Shown: in pieces, positions 23,469 through 34,669 of the stretch
Layout of the letters: each line of letters opens with the position of its first letter
How positions within the stretch are numbered: position 1 is the stretch's first letter
Assembly (NCBI GenBank): GCA_022496805.1
Contig: CM040090.1
Location: 8,054,001-8,118,000 of the forward strand
Direction: 5' to 3'
Length of the DNA stretch: 64,000 nucleotides
Source: Pohlia nutans
Taxonomy: Eukaryota; Streptophyta; Bryopsida; Bryales; Mniaceae
Notes under the pieces: generated by a model
Databases searched by the model: none
Told to the model about the DNA's origin: nothing
What the model saw: the letters and a program-made list of their open reading frames with translations, nothing else
Made by a program: the position numbers and the translations under genes

Positions 23469-23487
23469 GCTGCGGGGGGGGGGGGGG
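23469..23487. repeat. Poly-G/poly-C run
   Basis: About 20 consecutive G on the plus strand, coding polyproline in the trihelix-like frame. Run length is error-prone, so the downstream frame cannot be trusted. Confidence 0.85.
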
Positions 23488-24209
23488 GGGGGGGGGCGAG
23501 CGCGGCAGCGACGAAGCGTTTGTCGACTCGAACGTGTCTTGCAGTGAGATCTCATAAGGGTCTTCTTGGTCTGGTTCGCTATCCTCCTCCCCTTGTTGTT
23601 GTTGTTGTTGTTGTTGTTGTAGCGATGGTTGGTAATTAGCATCATTTGGGGCTAAGAGGTCGTGGATGTGGGGCGGTTGAATTCGGGGCCTGCTGCTGTA
23701 CCATTCGTGAATGGCATCGTAGAACTCTTGTGCAAATTGTCGTGGAAGCCCCTCCGCTTTCCATTCGGCCGCCGTGAGTTTCCAGTAGTCCGGTATGTTT
23801 CTTCCTGTCCGACTCAGATAATCCGCAATTCGCTTGTAGTCAGGGATCAGCTAGTTCCACTTTGCTTTGCACGAAGGACCGTCTCGCAAGCTGGGGGAGA
23901 AACCGGCACGCATAATGTCTTGCGAAATTCGTATCCACTTGGTATTATCCGGAGTCATGAAGTCGCGTTCGTCAATCGTGTCTAATTCTTCGAAGTACAT
24001 GTCGCGTTTTGCACGAATCAACACGAAAATCTCATGTGGGAGCCAGTTGGAGCCGCGATCCTTCCGCGCACGTTTGGCCTGAGTGCCTGACTAGGTCCTA
24101 GTGGAGTGGTTACTGGAGCAGCCCGTGCCACTCCGACAGTGCCTCCCATACGATGAAGTGGGTGATTGTGAGCATATTGTGGTGGAAAGCTTGACCCTGC
24201 CATTCTCAC

Positions 24210-25894
24210 AAAACCTTAGAACGTTGTTGGAATGAATGAATATAACTACATAGAAATGCAGAATTTGTGATGAACAAAATGAATCTTAAGATAATGGCTG
24301 AGTGGCAAAACATTCTGAGTAGTAATAACTTATCCTGAAAAGCTTCTTGGGATTTAGAATGGAACGTATAGGTATACGAAATGTTAATTGAACATAAAAA
24401 ACCATATGAACATGACTATCCGGAAATCAAATGTGAAAAACCCTTAAGAAATCACATGCACATGAATATGAAGAAGTAGAATGTGAACAAACCTTGAAAT
24501 TTATGGTTTGAATAACGTAAACCGTTCATCAAGTAAAAGTAAATCAAATAAACGTAGTACATGCTGTGAGTCTTTTCGAAAAATAAAACCCATTCTTAAC
24601 AGCTTTAAGAACCTGACGCACTGAACTAAAATTATAATGCTCATTGTTAACTTCTTATGCTCCACGACATCACAATCTGATAGAAATGGAAGTCATGATA
24701 GAAATGATAGAATAAAAGATGTTTTGTAATGAAATTCCTTTTTTCATACACGTACTCATTTAAGCATCGGAGTGTGGTTTGTTTGTGTGCAGGTCCATTG
24801 TCTATTACAAAATACTGCTAATAACATTCGTGAATTCTATGCATGCCAGTGAAGTGATGAAGTTACATTTTTCATACACGTACTCATTTAAGCATCGGAG
24901 TGTTGTTTGTTTGTGTGCAGGTCCATTGTCTATTACAAATGAATGCTAATAAAATTCGTAAATTCTATGCATGAATGTGAAGTGATGAAGTTACATTTTT
25001 CAGATACGTACTCATTTCAGCATCGGAGTGTGGTTTGTTTGTGTGCAGGTCTATTGTATATTTCAAAATAAAATGAATGTGGTAAGAATTCGAATCATGT
25101 ATGAGAAGGAACAGTGAAATAGACACGAACCATCTACATGTAGGGCAGTGGGCCTAATGGGTCTGGCGTATTGATCAACTTCTGGTCGGTTCTCCATTGC
25201 AATATCTCCTGAATTCTATACTTTAATAATCCACAATGTAGCATCAGAATGGATAGATCCAATCACACAAAAACAAAGGTGTTGTCTGCTGTGAAACACA
25301 TGGATGTCCTGAAAGCTCTATCACATGAACAAACAATGTATTGTTGAGCAATGCTGAGAAGGAGGGTAATGTCATTTTCCTGCATCATGCAGTGAATCAG
25401 TGGTTCCCCAGAAACCAGAACTCATACATTGGTCACTACCATGATCCAGGAAGTTCAGAGTCTGAGGTGACATTGGAGACATCTATTTTCACTATGATGA
25501 ATCCCTTGTCTGGGATTCATGACTTCTGTACTCTAAAAGATTACAAGGGATTCCAGAACCCTATCAAAAACAAACCCAAATTGGAATTGCCAAGTGTAAT
25601 CTACTGAACTGCAGGAACTGATTGAGACATGCAAAGATTAGAAGAAATTCAAGACAATGCAGGTCAATGCAAAAATTTACAATGCAAAGAACATGTCAGC
25701 AGAGCAACGTACCTGCGAGGAGCGTCGTACTCAAGAATTGAAGGTTCGTTTCCGTCCCCTCTCCGTTTTGTGTCGAGTCCCTGCTGTTGCAACGTCCTCA
25801 CCTTTCCGATTGTCATGGCTCGCTTTTCTAAAACCTCGGCCCAAAATCAGACGCTGCTATTCTTAACAACTAGTTAACGTGTACTTATCTTTTG
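24210..25894. other. Intergenic DNA with 128-bp tandem repeats
   Basis: No gene recognised. A short open frame at 25341-25607 has no family features that I know. Confidence 0.5.
24741..25075 (+). repeat. Three tandem copies of a 128-bp unit
   Basis: The unit CATACACGTACTCATTTAAG begins at 24745 and 24873, and at 25001 as CAGATACGTACTCATTTCAG, so the period is exactly 128. Each copy keeps GCATCGGAGTGT and TTTGTTTGTGTGCAGGTC; the third is incomplete. Confidence 0.9.
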
Positions 25895-26085
25895 GACGGA
25901 AAACTAGTTCAACATGAGTTGGGAGACAATCTAAAGCAAGCCACTGTCATTATTCTCCACACCTCGCAATGACTTCCGCACCTCCTACCAAAGCTCCAAG
26001 CCCATGGCCCACAAGGGGACAAGTTATGACACGACACTATTCAACCCAAACATAGCTCAAGGGAGCTCAAAAGAGCGCTTGAAAG

Positions 26086-26345
26086 GGTTTTGAGTAAATC
26101 CCCCCCGCGAACTATTTCAGCGGGGGGGGGGCCCATTTGCTGCGAGTTGCCCGGGCAGCTCACGCTGCCGCGGCCTTGCCCGGCCCCGGACGCTGCCGCA
26201 TCCCGCCGCGGCTGCGCCCGGCTCCCGCTGCGGCCCTGTCCCGGAGCCTGGTCCGGCCCGGCCCCTGTTGCCCGTCGCTCGGCCCCCGTCGCCCAGCCCG
26301 TCAGGCGCCTGCCGCACCCGGCCCGCCCCGCCCGTCGCCACGTGT
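26086..26345 (+). repeat. Left terminal inverted repeat of the MULE
   Basis: GC-rich (well above its surroundings). Starts GGTTTTGAGTAAATCC and includes GCGAACTATTTCAGCGGG, CTGCCCGGGCAGCTC-like and CCACGTGTCCGC stretches that recur inverted at 34120-34287. Confidence 0.9.
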
Positions 26346-26553
26346 CCGCATTAGGATTTAGGGTACCCCCCCCCATCCCCCTCATCACCACCCCATCATT
26401 TTCAGTACTGTACCTCACCTCAATCCGTCTCCATCAATCACTTTAGGGATGATTAGGACTCAGTAGGAGTACTATGAGGAGTATGCATTATGCGCTGTTT
26501 CGCAGGAACGAAATCAGTGTACGGACTACTCTTCTTTATGCATCAACATCACC

Positions 26554-29500
26554 ATGGGCTCTGAAATCCATGATTCTGATGTTATTTTTGATCCAATGTT
26601 GATTGAGGACGCTGTAGACTTGTCCAAAGACGATGGTGAGAACTGGAAGTACACGGAATCGACGTCTCTTGTAGCAGACGTAGATGCAGAAGCAGCGGTA
26701 CACCTTGTTCCATACGGTTTAGCTAAAACGTATACGCATACATCATGTCACGCTGTAGACGTCTTGTCAGGGTCTGTGGTACAACTGCAGAACGTAGGGG
26801 ACAGCGTTGTAGGCAGAGGTTTAGTGTCAAACGTTGTCTCAGAAGCGTTGGGTGATGTCGTCAAAAGTGACAATCCTCCCCCTACTGTACAGGTTGAACG
26901 CTTGATTGCCGAAACTGCCTGTGAGAAAGCGAAGCCCAAGCTCACTGTTTTGCAGCAAGTTCGCGCTAGAGTCCAATACCTAGACCCAGGACCGTTTGAT
27001 AGAACCGCTCTGAAGTGGGACGATCAGCGAAACAACGGTGGTAGTGGGAGGGTCCGGTATACCAAAACTGCCATTTTTCCCTGGGATAGGCTCCAAGACT
27101 TTGTGGAAGGGGAGTCTAATATGCGAGACTTCCCCTGTACCTTTACAGAAACAGTGCATCGGAAGGTGAAACCTGGAGCCATAGCCGTGGTAAAGAGGAG
27201 TACAGCTGAGCGCGTCATACGGTACGCCTGCGAGTTTGGTCCAGAGGACAACAGTGGACTCGTCAATCAGGAGATCGAATCGCTGTTTGCGAGGACCTTG
27301 GAAACTCGCAAGAGCCGCACGGCGAAGAAGTCCAAAACCGCCATTCCCGACATTGAAAGTGCCCCCAATGCGAAACAGGCGAGGAAACGCACCAGCCCAA
27401 AGACAGCCGTAGCCTCTGCATCTTCTCCAAAATAGCTGCAGCCAAAAAAGGGTGGGCGGAGGAAGACGGCCGGCGCCGCCGCTGCGACGGGCGCTCATAA
27501 GAAGGGGAGAGGCCGTTCCAAGAAGACAGCCTCCAGCGCAGTCGGGGAGCAGGGCGAAACCGCCGCCAATACGGCGTTCCTAGATCTAAACGTCGTACCC
27601 GATGTGAACAATGCTGAAGCTGTTCTGGAAGGGCGAGGAGTAGTTCCAGGTGTTGACGGGGCCCAGGACATCGCGGTTTTTGGTTCTGAGACTGCGTCTG
27701 AACGTCCACCTCTGCAGGAAAGCAGCGTCGCTGTTCCGCAACAGGGAATCGCTAAAGCCTCTGCAAAACCAGTCCAAACGCAGAGGGTGACGAAAAAACA
27801 TGCAGGAATGTCTCAGAAACGAGGGTGCCAGTGTAACTTTGTTGCGAAACAGGTATACGTTGATAACACGTTGTGTGAACTGCAGTATCACTGTTTTGAT
27901 CACGTCAACAGCGCTGGTGAAGTTTGTCACGGGAGTTCTTTCGGGGGATTCCGCCACGCCTTTGGTACTCGTCTGTCAACTACGACGAAACAGTGGATTG
28001 AAAGCTGTATCCGGGCCGGGCAGTCCGCAGCTCAGGTCATGGCTGAGCACAAATGGCATGTCTTGCAGATGTCTATGGCAGGACAAAAGCCTAATCGAGA
28101 CACATTCATCATGCCGTCCGACGTCCAAAATGTAGCCAAAAAACAAGCGCAAGAATTGTGGGAGAAGCATCGGCGCGATGCAATGAGCGTGAGCATGTGG
28201 ACGGAAGAAAATGCGGATTTTGTTTTTTACTACACATAGCATGAGAGCATTGATTTGAACGCCGCCCCCAAGGATGAGTGCACCTACACTCTTGGCATTC
28301 AAACACAATGGCAGCGTGAGGTCATGGCGCTCCATGGTCACAGGAGGGCGTTATCGATTGATGCAACCTTCGGAACAAATTAAATGATTCCCGGGTATGA
28401 ATATTCGTTGTTTCGACTTCACGCTGTTTCTATTTAAAATCTGCAGTGCTGTACTTGTGCAAGGGTCGTCATGTTTTGCTGCCAATGTGTGCAGTACCCA
28501 TTGTACACTGTCATGGTTTTTGATGAGTGGCAGAATGGCATTCCAATCGCGTTCGTCATTACTAACCGCTGCAAGGAGGAGGATTTGCTGCCCTGGATGA
28601 CAAAGCTGAGGGACAGCGTTGAAAAGCAATCTCCGGGATGGTGCCTGAACGCTGTTATCGTAGACTGCGCTCAAGCAGAGTTGAACGTCATAGGGTAAGC
28701 GTCGTTTAGTTCTACTTGCATTGTGTTATGCCATTCACATTTCAAGAAACTAGTTTCTTACAAACGGTCACTAAGTGGTATGGTTTGCAGGAAGGTGTGG
28801 CCTACTGCAACAATAATGCTATGTTTGTGGCACGTTCGTAAAGCATAGGCAGAGAATCTTGTCCAAAAGATAAATTCCCCAGAGCTTCGCTTGGAAATTC
28901 ACAAAGGGTTGGCCGACCTCATGTACAGTTCCGATCTCGTTTCCGGTGCGGAAGCCGTCGAGCATGCTGTTCGCAAATTTGAAGAACTGAAGCGAAAGCA
29001 TACTAGCGCTGCGGCGAAGGATTTTTTTGCATACTTCCAGAAACAGTGGATGGGGAAGGCTGAGATGTGGGTGACAGGGTTCCGCAACCTCCCCCACGCA
29101 GGACAGGACACAAATGATGCCATTGAGTCTTACCACGGGAATATGAAATCGATTCTCTTTACGTCGAGACAGCAAGTTTTTGTCGACGGATGGATTGGCT
29201 GATATATCAACTCTTAGGTGATATACTCACCAACTACTCGTACGCTGTCCAATGCAAATTGTATGGGTTTGTTATGAACAATGCTGCAGAGAGAGTTGTG
29301 GCAAGTGCTGTTCTTCGTGCACGTTCAATCTCGGATAACTTTATGAAGCTGTATCCGGAGGGGTACGATTTAGCTTTTGGGACGTCTGTGAATCATTTCC
29401 CGAAGGTTTGGACCGTTCTAGGGCCCAACAAAGACTACGCTCAGTGCGATTGCCCCGTTTCGCAAAGGGGCAACATATGTAAACATACGGTGAAGTGTTT

Positions 29501-29921
29501 CAAGATGCTGCACCCGGAGATAGAAGACAGCCTCATCATACGCGTCAGAGGGACAACAAGGGGTATGTTGGAATCTGGTGAGACACGATCACCGTTGGAT
29601 GCGTTCGGGGCGGGGCGGCTTGTCACCACAGCTAAAGATTTCGACGATAAAGAGAATGCCCCAGGGAACGGCCTGTCTACGGCGGATAAAATGCTGAAGC
29701 TGGCGACGCTATTTGATGACATACTGAAGATGGTGGAGAACGACGAGCTCCTGCAATCCCAAGCTATATCGCAAGCGAAGTCCGCCAAAGGGAAATTGCT
29801 GGATATGAAGGCGAGGAGGGCTGCATGGATTATTCACCCTGCTTCACAATCTGTTTTCAAGCCTAATGAAGGGGACAACAGTCTAAAGCGCCGTAGAAGT
29901 ATGTTGGAGTTGAGTCGTTAG
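26554..29921 (+). pseudogene. MURA-type transposase of the MULE, multiple in-frame stops
   Basis: Start at the ATG at 26554. The N-terminal part is unrecognised. Then come a cysteine/histidine stretch (GCQCNFVAKQ to YHCFDHVN) and the DDE core: RRALSIDATFGTN (first Asp), CLNAVIVDCAQAE (second Asp), TNDAIESYHGNMK (Glu). A SWIM zinc finger follows (QCDCPVSQRGNICKHTVKCF, C-x-C-x8-C-x-H) and the frame ends at TAG 29919-29921. Introns are likely near 28400-28487 and 28695-28790. Damage: TAG at 27433 and 28237, TAA at 28381, TAG at 28846, and a frameshift near 29185. Each stop lies in a frame that stays open and family-like on both sides. The family cuts and pastes Mutator elements, creating 9-bp duplications as seen here. 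Confidence 0.9.
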
Positions 29922-30055
29922 GAAGGGTTTAGGCGCACTCAGAAAGACAAGATGTTTTTTGTATTTCCCATGTAGTTTATACTTTGTCAACAATACACTA
30001 GCCCATGCAATTCAGAACATACACCTTCTACTAGTGTCCTGTTGTTATCTACAAT

Positions 30056-30275
30056 TCAGAAACAGCAAAACAGCTACGAGAAACAGCAAAACAGCTACGA
30101 GCCTAACAGCGAAAGAGCTACAAAGCAACAGCAAAACAGCTGCAAGAAACATGAAAACAGCTACAAGAAACAGCCCAGTAGTTTCTAGGAACAACAAATC
30201 AACTAATAGGAACAGTAGAACATGTACTAGGAACAGCAAAACACGTATTAGGAACAGCAAAACAGCTACGACGCA
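30056..30275. repeat. AACAGC(A)AAACAGCTAC tandem repeat between the convergent MULE genes
   Basis: Imperfect tandem copies built on GAAACAGCAAAACAGCTAC, with variants such as AGGAACAGCAAAACA. It lies in the intergenic stretch where the two transcription units end. Confidence 0.8.
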
Positions 30276-33119
30276 CAGCTTAGAGTGACGAGACACAGCA
30301 GAACAATTCCCCTGAGACAACAAAAAATTTCATGCACATAAAAGGGCGATCATGCAAAATTCCCCCGTATTACAATGTCAACACCTATGGAGGTCTAGAG
30401 ATAGCGCAGAAGAGACTGCGAAGTATCAAAAGTCCCAAGGAGACTCCGAAGTATCAAAACGAAAATATGTACAACTCTACACATATACTACGGCGCCGGT
30501 GAACACCCCTGCCTCAGCCTGCTAGAGGGAGTATCCTGGCTAGGGGCTGCGTCGCCAGGACAGTGCTCCGGCAAGCGCATCCCGCTCCCTCCTCCTAGCA
30601 AACCTGATCCCAATGCAAGGTCAGCGTCGTTCACGGCGGACGGATGCGACGGCAGCGACAAGCCGTCTAGATCGTCGAGACCTCCATCCACAGTTTCGCC
30701 GCCGTCCCGTTGCGTCTCCTCAGCGGACACCGACATCTCTTGACCTTGCTCCTCTACAACGACAGGTCTTATGTCCTGCCCAGGCGACGCCGTCCCGCTA
30801 CTGCCCGCCTTCCAGTTTACACTCAGCATCGCCCTGCAATCAACAACACAATCCGGTATAGTCTGCTTTGCAGCGGCAAACAGTTGGTCGAACTGAGAAG
30901 GCAGATGTGGGCTCAACGTATCAATGTTTCCAAAGAGCCAACCACACGCAACGCTCTCTCGCAGCAAGGCGACCTCGGACATCGCCTGCAGCGCTGCCGC
31001 CTGGCTAGGACCCGGTCCATTCAACCAAAGACGGCGAAGATGGTCCTCCCAGCCGGTAGAGACCATATCCAAACAGGCATGTGCAAATATGCCCCTAAAC
31101 CACTTCTCCGCGTACCGCAGAATGTGGTACTCGTCCTTCCTGATCCCCTCGTCGCTCGAGAACACCTCCCGCAGTGCCACAACATCCCCACTTGTACAAT
31201 TTAACCCGTCGAAGAACATCGATCCGAATGCAACGATGTCTTCCAGCGTGACCTGTAATCTGCGTGTTTCGCCCAGCACGTGATTCGTCGTGATGCCGTT
31301 GACAGGGCACGAGACCGGAACAGGCCCCATGCTGTTTCGCCAGAAAAGCTTGAGGACGGCGCACACTACATAGCAAGCAGACTTTGCCAACTCCGTCTCC
31401 CCAATAGCCCGCACAGCCTGCAGAACGGCGAGGAATTCTTGATCATCGTGAGTATACGGGAGTAGCAGTTCGTCAGGGCCAAAACCGCCAGGACATACGA
31501 GCCGATAGAGCGGCGACCACTGCCACTCCAAAAAGTCCTCCTCTTGGGCTACATCCCGGTCGTACTGCCTGATATTCTTCTTGATGTATGCCGCCCGGTC
31601 CGCGCGCATCCGCTACCGTGCTTCTCTCTGCGCCCGAGTCTCCTCCTCGTGCTTCACCCGCGCGGAATGATGCAACCTGAACTTCTCTAACTCCATCATG
31701 ATGACAGAGTGGATGCCCCTCTGAAATATGTCCTGGGCTGCCTTCATGAGGTCCTTCTCCGCCGTGGTCTGCGAAACAGCGAAACAGCGGTTAAATTCAC
31801 GGAACTGCAGAACAGCACAAGAAGCCTTCAAAGTACAGGACAACAACGAGTAGGCCATGAAAGAGGAGGAAGAGCTCACCAACGTACGAAGAGGTCCACA
31901 AAGAGCTACCCCTAAAGCCGCGTAAACCTTGCGGGCCAGCGTTTTACTGGCCAATAGTTCATGTAAATGCTTGCTCGCAGCAGCGGTGTCTTGGAACAGC
32001 ATCGGGTCCATGAGTTCCTGTGTAACCTCCTGTAGCACGTATAAAGCAGAAGGCACCTCGATCTACAGCGGGCGGCGGGGTGGTAGTGCCGTCGCTCGGA
32101 AATTTGTACTCCGCTTCTCGCTGCAGCTGTCGGAGGTACACGTCGCGTTCCGAGGGTTCAGGCTGTCGCTCACGCCTGGCCCGCAGCTTGATCTTCCGTG
32201 AAATAGGGCTGAGAGATGCAGTGTGGCTGCGCTGCTCCCGTTGCCGTTTCGTGCCCTGCACCGCCTGCTCCCGTCCAAGCTATTGCAGCCCTAAAACCGC
32301 TGTCGCATCTGCATCCTTGGAGCGCTTGGAATTTGCAGCATTCCCTCGCGTCTCCCGTGTTCGTGTGTAAGGCGGGGCGCTGTACACTAACGCTGCCTTA
32401 CCCTTACCTTTGTCGACCCGCGACATCTCCTTGCCACGGCCTTCATCCTAGGCCGAGGACAGCTCGATGACGTCACCGGGACACTTCTTCACCAACCGCC
32501 TCCGCCGCGGCTGGCTGCTCCCAGAGGTATCTTGGAACAGCTTCTTCGCGAGTGGTGACGCACTGTCCTCGTCCTCCTCCCCGCTGAGCATGTCAGGTGT
32601 CTCGCCCTTCTCGCTGTCACTGTTGGAAGGTAATCGCTGCGATGCCTTGCGGTGCCTCGCGTTGGTCTGACAAGCATTGGGGAGAGGGATGTTAAGATTT
32701 CTGAATGTGTCCGTAAGGATGCGCTGCCCCCTACATTGCCCACATATAGGAAAAAAATTTGGCTTTGGTTTCCTTGCGTAATCAAAGGCGGGGCACTTCT
32801 CCGCCACGAGGTGCAGACCCAAGTCTGCCTTATCTTTTTTGTCCTGATTGCAGTAGTGGCAGAACCAGGGATATCTGCCCCTTTTTCCATCGGTTCTGGG
32901 TTTAGGCTGGTCCCGCCGCCACAAGAGATTGACTTCCACGAGTAACCATTCAAACTCACACTGTGAGTAGTACTCAACGTATGGCAGATCATGGTTGAAC
33001 GCTACCTGGCATTTCCAGATGGCTTCTGGACCATTGTTTCCAGCCCAGGACACCTACACCGGGATGACAAAACAGCGTTAGGGTACAGCCTAAACAACTG
33101 CTCACAACCCAGCACAGGT

Positions 33120-33235
33120 ACATTCTAAACCCTAAAACACATAACAGCGGTCCTAAACCCTAAACTGCTATACTTTGCGTTGTTTGGCGAAACAATGCTG
33201 TTTCGCCGAGCCCTAAACCCTAAACCTAAACCGGT
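33120..33235. repeat. Short telomere-type CCCTAAA repeats
   Basis: Several CCTAAACCCTAAA units, with more at 33660-33780. These are plant telomere-type (TTTAGGG) motifs in the intron and upstream part of the second MULE gene, too few to be telomeric. Single telo-boxes act as promoter motifs in plants. Confidence 0.75.
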
Positions 33236-33419
33236 GAAACATCGCACATTGTGAAAGTCTGCGCTAACCCTAAAGTCGCGCCTACCGTCCCTGAGAAACG
33301 ACACCTCTTAGATTTAAACTATGCGTAAATTTGCGAGCGCCTACCTACACACTCTCAGTCTTAAACTAGTGCCTAAACCCCTTCAGGACAGCGCGATGAC
33401 AAACGGAAAACAAAAACAG

Positions 33420-33439
33420 GGGGGGGGGGGGGGGGGGGG
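33420..33439. repeat. Poly-G run
   Basis: About 20 consecutive G in the first intron of the second MULE gene, just past its donor. Confidence 0.85.
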
Positions 33440-33844
33440 TGGTGAGGCTTACCCCGTCTACAATGTCGCCGGCCTCAGCGCGAAGAAGGCGGTCCTGTAC
33501 GGCGGCCGACGCTCTCTCGAAGGAGAACACCGCGGCTTTCTTCGTCAACTGCTTGCAGATCCTCATATTCTCTGAGTCCGCCGGGTCCGAGCCGGTCGAG
33601 AATCCCTCGGAGGTGGTCCTCATCGCCCTGAATCTGCAAACACAAAACCTGTAGCGCCGGGAAGGCCGCGCAAACCCTAAACTCTAAAAGCCCTGCGCTC
33701 TAAACACTAAAAAACAACGTTCTTTGAACACTAAGAACACAGCGGTCCTAGCGCCTAAACCCTACACCCTCTACCTAAAGTCAGCAGCGTCTACCCAAAA
33801 CACTAAACCGCGCGCGAGAGAGAAGAGAGAGCGGAGGGAGAGCG

Positions 33845-33982
33845 GGCTAAACACCAGGAGACAGCGCGGAGGAAGAGCGGAGGGAGAGCGGCCTAAACAC
33901 CAAGAGACAGCGCGGAGGAAGAGCTGAGGGAGAGCGGCCTAAACACCAGGAGACAGCGCGATAAAAGAGCGGAGGGAGAGCG
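33845..33982. repeat. 46-bp minisatellite, three copies
   Basis: Three units of exactly 46 bp starting GGCTAAACACCAGGAGACAG or GCCTAAACACCAAGAGACAG, then a partial unit. It is purine-rich on this strand and lies upstream of the second MULE gene. Confidence 0.9.
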
Positions 33983-34119
33983 AGGAGACAGCGCGGAGGG
34001 AGAGCATGGAGTGAGAGGAGTGAAGTCCAAAGTGAGGGGAGAGAGAAGGAAGGGGGGGTGACTCAAACCCTAGCGAGAGAGGAGGAGGACACGCGTCGCG
34101 CCTTCACTGGTCAGTGGAC

Positions 34120-34287
34120 ACGTGGCGCGCGGACACGTGGCGTGGGCAGGGCGGGGCGGGCGACGGGGGCCGGGCCGGGGCCGCGGCGGGAGCCGGGCGA
34201 GGCCGCGGCAGCGTGAGCTGCCCGGGCAGCTCGCAGCAAACGGGCCCCCCCGCTGAAATAGTTCGCGGGAGGGATTTACTCAAAACC
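34120..34287 (-). repeat. Right terminal inverted repeat of the MULE
   Basis: Inverse of the left repeat, ending GGATTTACTCAAAACC. It is shorter than the left arm through loss of internal GC-rich segments. Confidence 0.9.
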
Positions 34288-34669
34288 GCTTGAAAGAAGG
34301 TTGAAAGGGGAGGTTCCATGGCCTTCTTTTCGGTTAACTCTATTGCCTGTAACTTTCTGTAAAAGCGCTCTTATCCCATACCGTTAACTCTGACACGTAG
34401 CCTACGTAGGCTCGGCATTTACGTATGCATGCAGGTGGGAACGCTCATTACTTTACTGGCCCCTAATACCCGTAAGGCCGTAACACCGGCGGCCAAAGGC
34501 CAGGTGGGAACATGCTTTTAGTGATTACGTTAAACGCAGGCCAGTCTTATTCTGCCTTGTTCACGTCCCTGTTAGATCGCAGAATCTGCAACGATTTGAA
34601 GAACCGGCAGAGGGTACCGATTCTGCAAATTGGTACCGATTCCGACAGACTGGCTTGCCTTTAATGCTT

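Larger units (their letters stand above)
22416..24209 (-). pseudogene. Trihelix/Myb-SANT-like protein, broken
   Basis: The main frame (about 24080-23530) encodes a Myb_DNA-bind_4/trihelix-like domain. It contains NWLPHEIFVLIRAKRD, KWIRISQDIMRAGFS, CKAKWN, then LIPDYKRIADYLSRTGR, DYWKLTAAEWKAEGLP and EFYDAIHEWY. A polyglutamine run and a polyproline/poly-C tract follow. Further on are ATKATGAVMATQMQEIA, a coiled-coil-like FTEQMAYQRDKDRRMYENAS, and a tail with GFPTPRGQSFQTPGGHSFTTPG repeats. Damage: an N-terminal frameshift near 24075-24110; TAG at 23851-23853; a CACTA MITE at 22954-23219; a frameshift near 22930; and TAA at 22683-22685 where the tail repeat predicts Gln. Trihelix proteins bind DNA. 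This may be a host gene or the Myb-like accessory gene of a lost transposon. Confidence 0.75.
30488..33623 (-). pseudogene. Second MULE gene, unrecognised, C2HC-type zinc finger
   Basis: Coding order: an exon from about 33623 (MRTTSEGFST) to a GTAAGC donor near 33452; an exon from 33053 down to about 31959; then pieces around an intron at about 31936-31779; and a long final frame to TAG at 30488. A CHYCNQDKKDKADLGLHLV stretch with a later ENCPAF-like Cys (EKCPAF) looks like a zinc-binding motif; Ser/Asp/Glu and basic tracts follow. The last 370 residues (MRADRAAYIKKNIRQYDRDV onward) are globular and unfamiliar. In-frame TAGs at 32448, 32280 and 31613 break it, and one frame change near 32050 may be an intron or frameshift. 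By position it is the counterpart of maize mudrB, but I see no similarity to claim. Confidence 0.7.
26086..34287. mobile_element. Mutator-like (MULE) transposon, 8.2 kb, two convergent genes
   Basis: Perfect 9-bp direct repeats GCTTGAAAG lie at 26077-26085 and 34288-34296, as expected for Mutator. The long GC-rich inverted ends begin GGTTTTGAGTAAATCC; the left arm runs to about 26345, and the right arm (about 34120-34287) has internal deletions. A transposase reads inward from the left and a second gene inward from the right, the same convergent plan as maize MuDR. Both genes carry in-frame stops, so this copy is inactive. The sharp termini and target duplication show that it is not old. Confidence 0.95.
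25895..34345 (+). mobile_element. MITE family B, copy 2, split by the Mutator-like element
   Basis: The left part (25895-26085) and right part (34297-34345) together match the inner and right sections of the copies at 5789 and 49741. The outer left 90 bp or so are missing. The 9-bp target duplication lies inside the MITE, so the MITE was present before the larger transposon inserted. Confidence 0.8.

Noticed and set aside
26041..26446. Overlapping Pro/Ala/Arg-rich open frames on both strands
   Set aside because: These are the GC-rich terminal inverted repeat of the MULE; open frames are expected in such DNA.
30045..30323. Leu/Val/Phe-rich minus-strand frame
   Set aside because: Translation of the AACAGC tandem repeat.
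32063..32470. Several 60-100 residue plus-strand frames
   Set aside because: Antisense to the second MULE gene, with no family resemblance.
26554..33053. UAG reassigned to glutamine, since many frames are interrupted only by TAG
   Set aside because: HISN1 and eL37 both end at TAG exactly where their families end, and the transposase genes also stop at TAG. TAG is therefore a real stop here; decay by C-to-T change is simpler.
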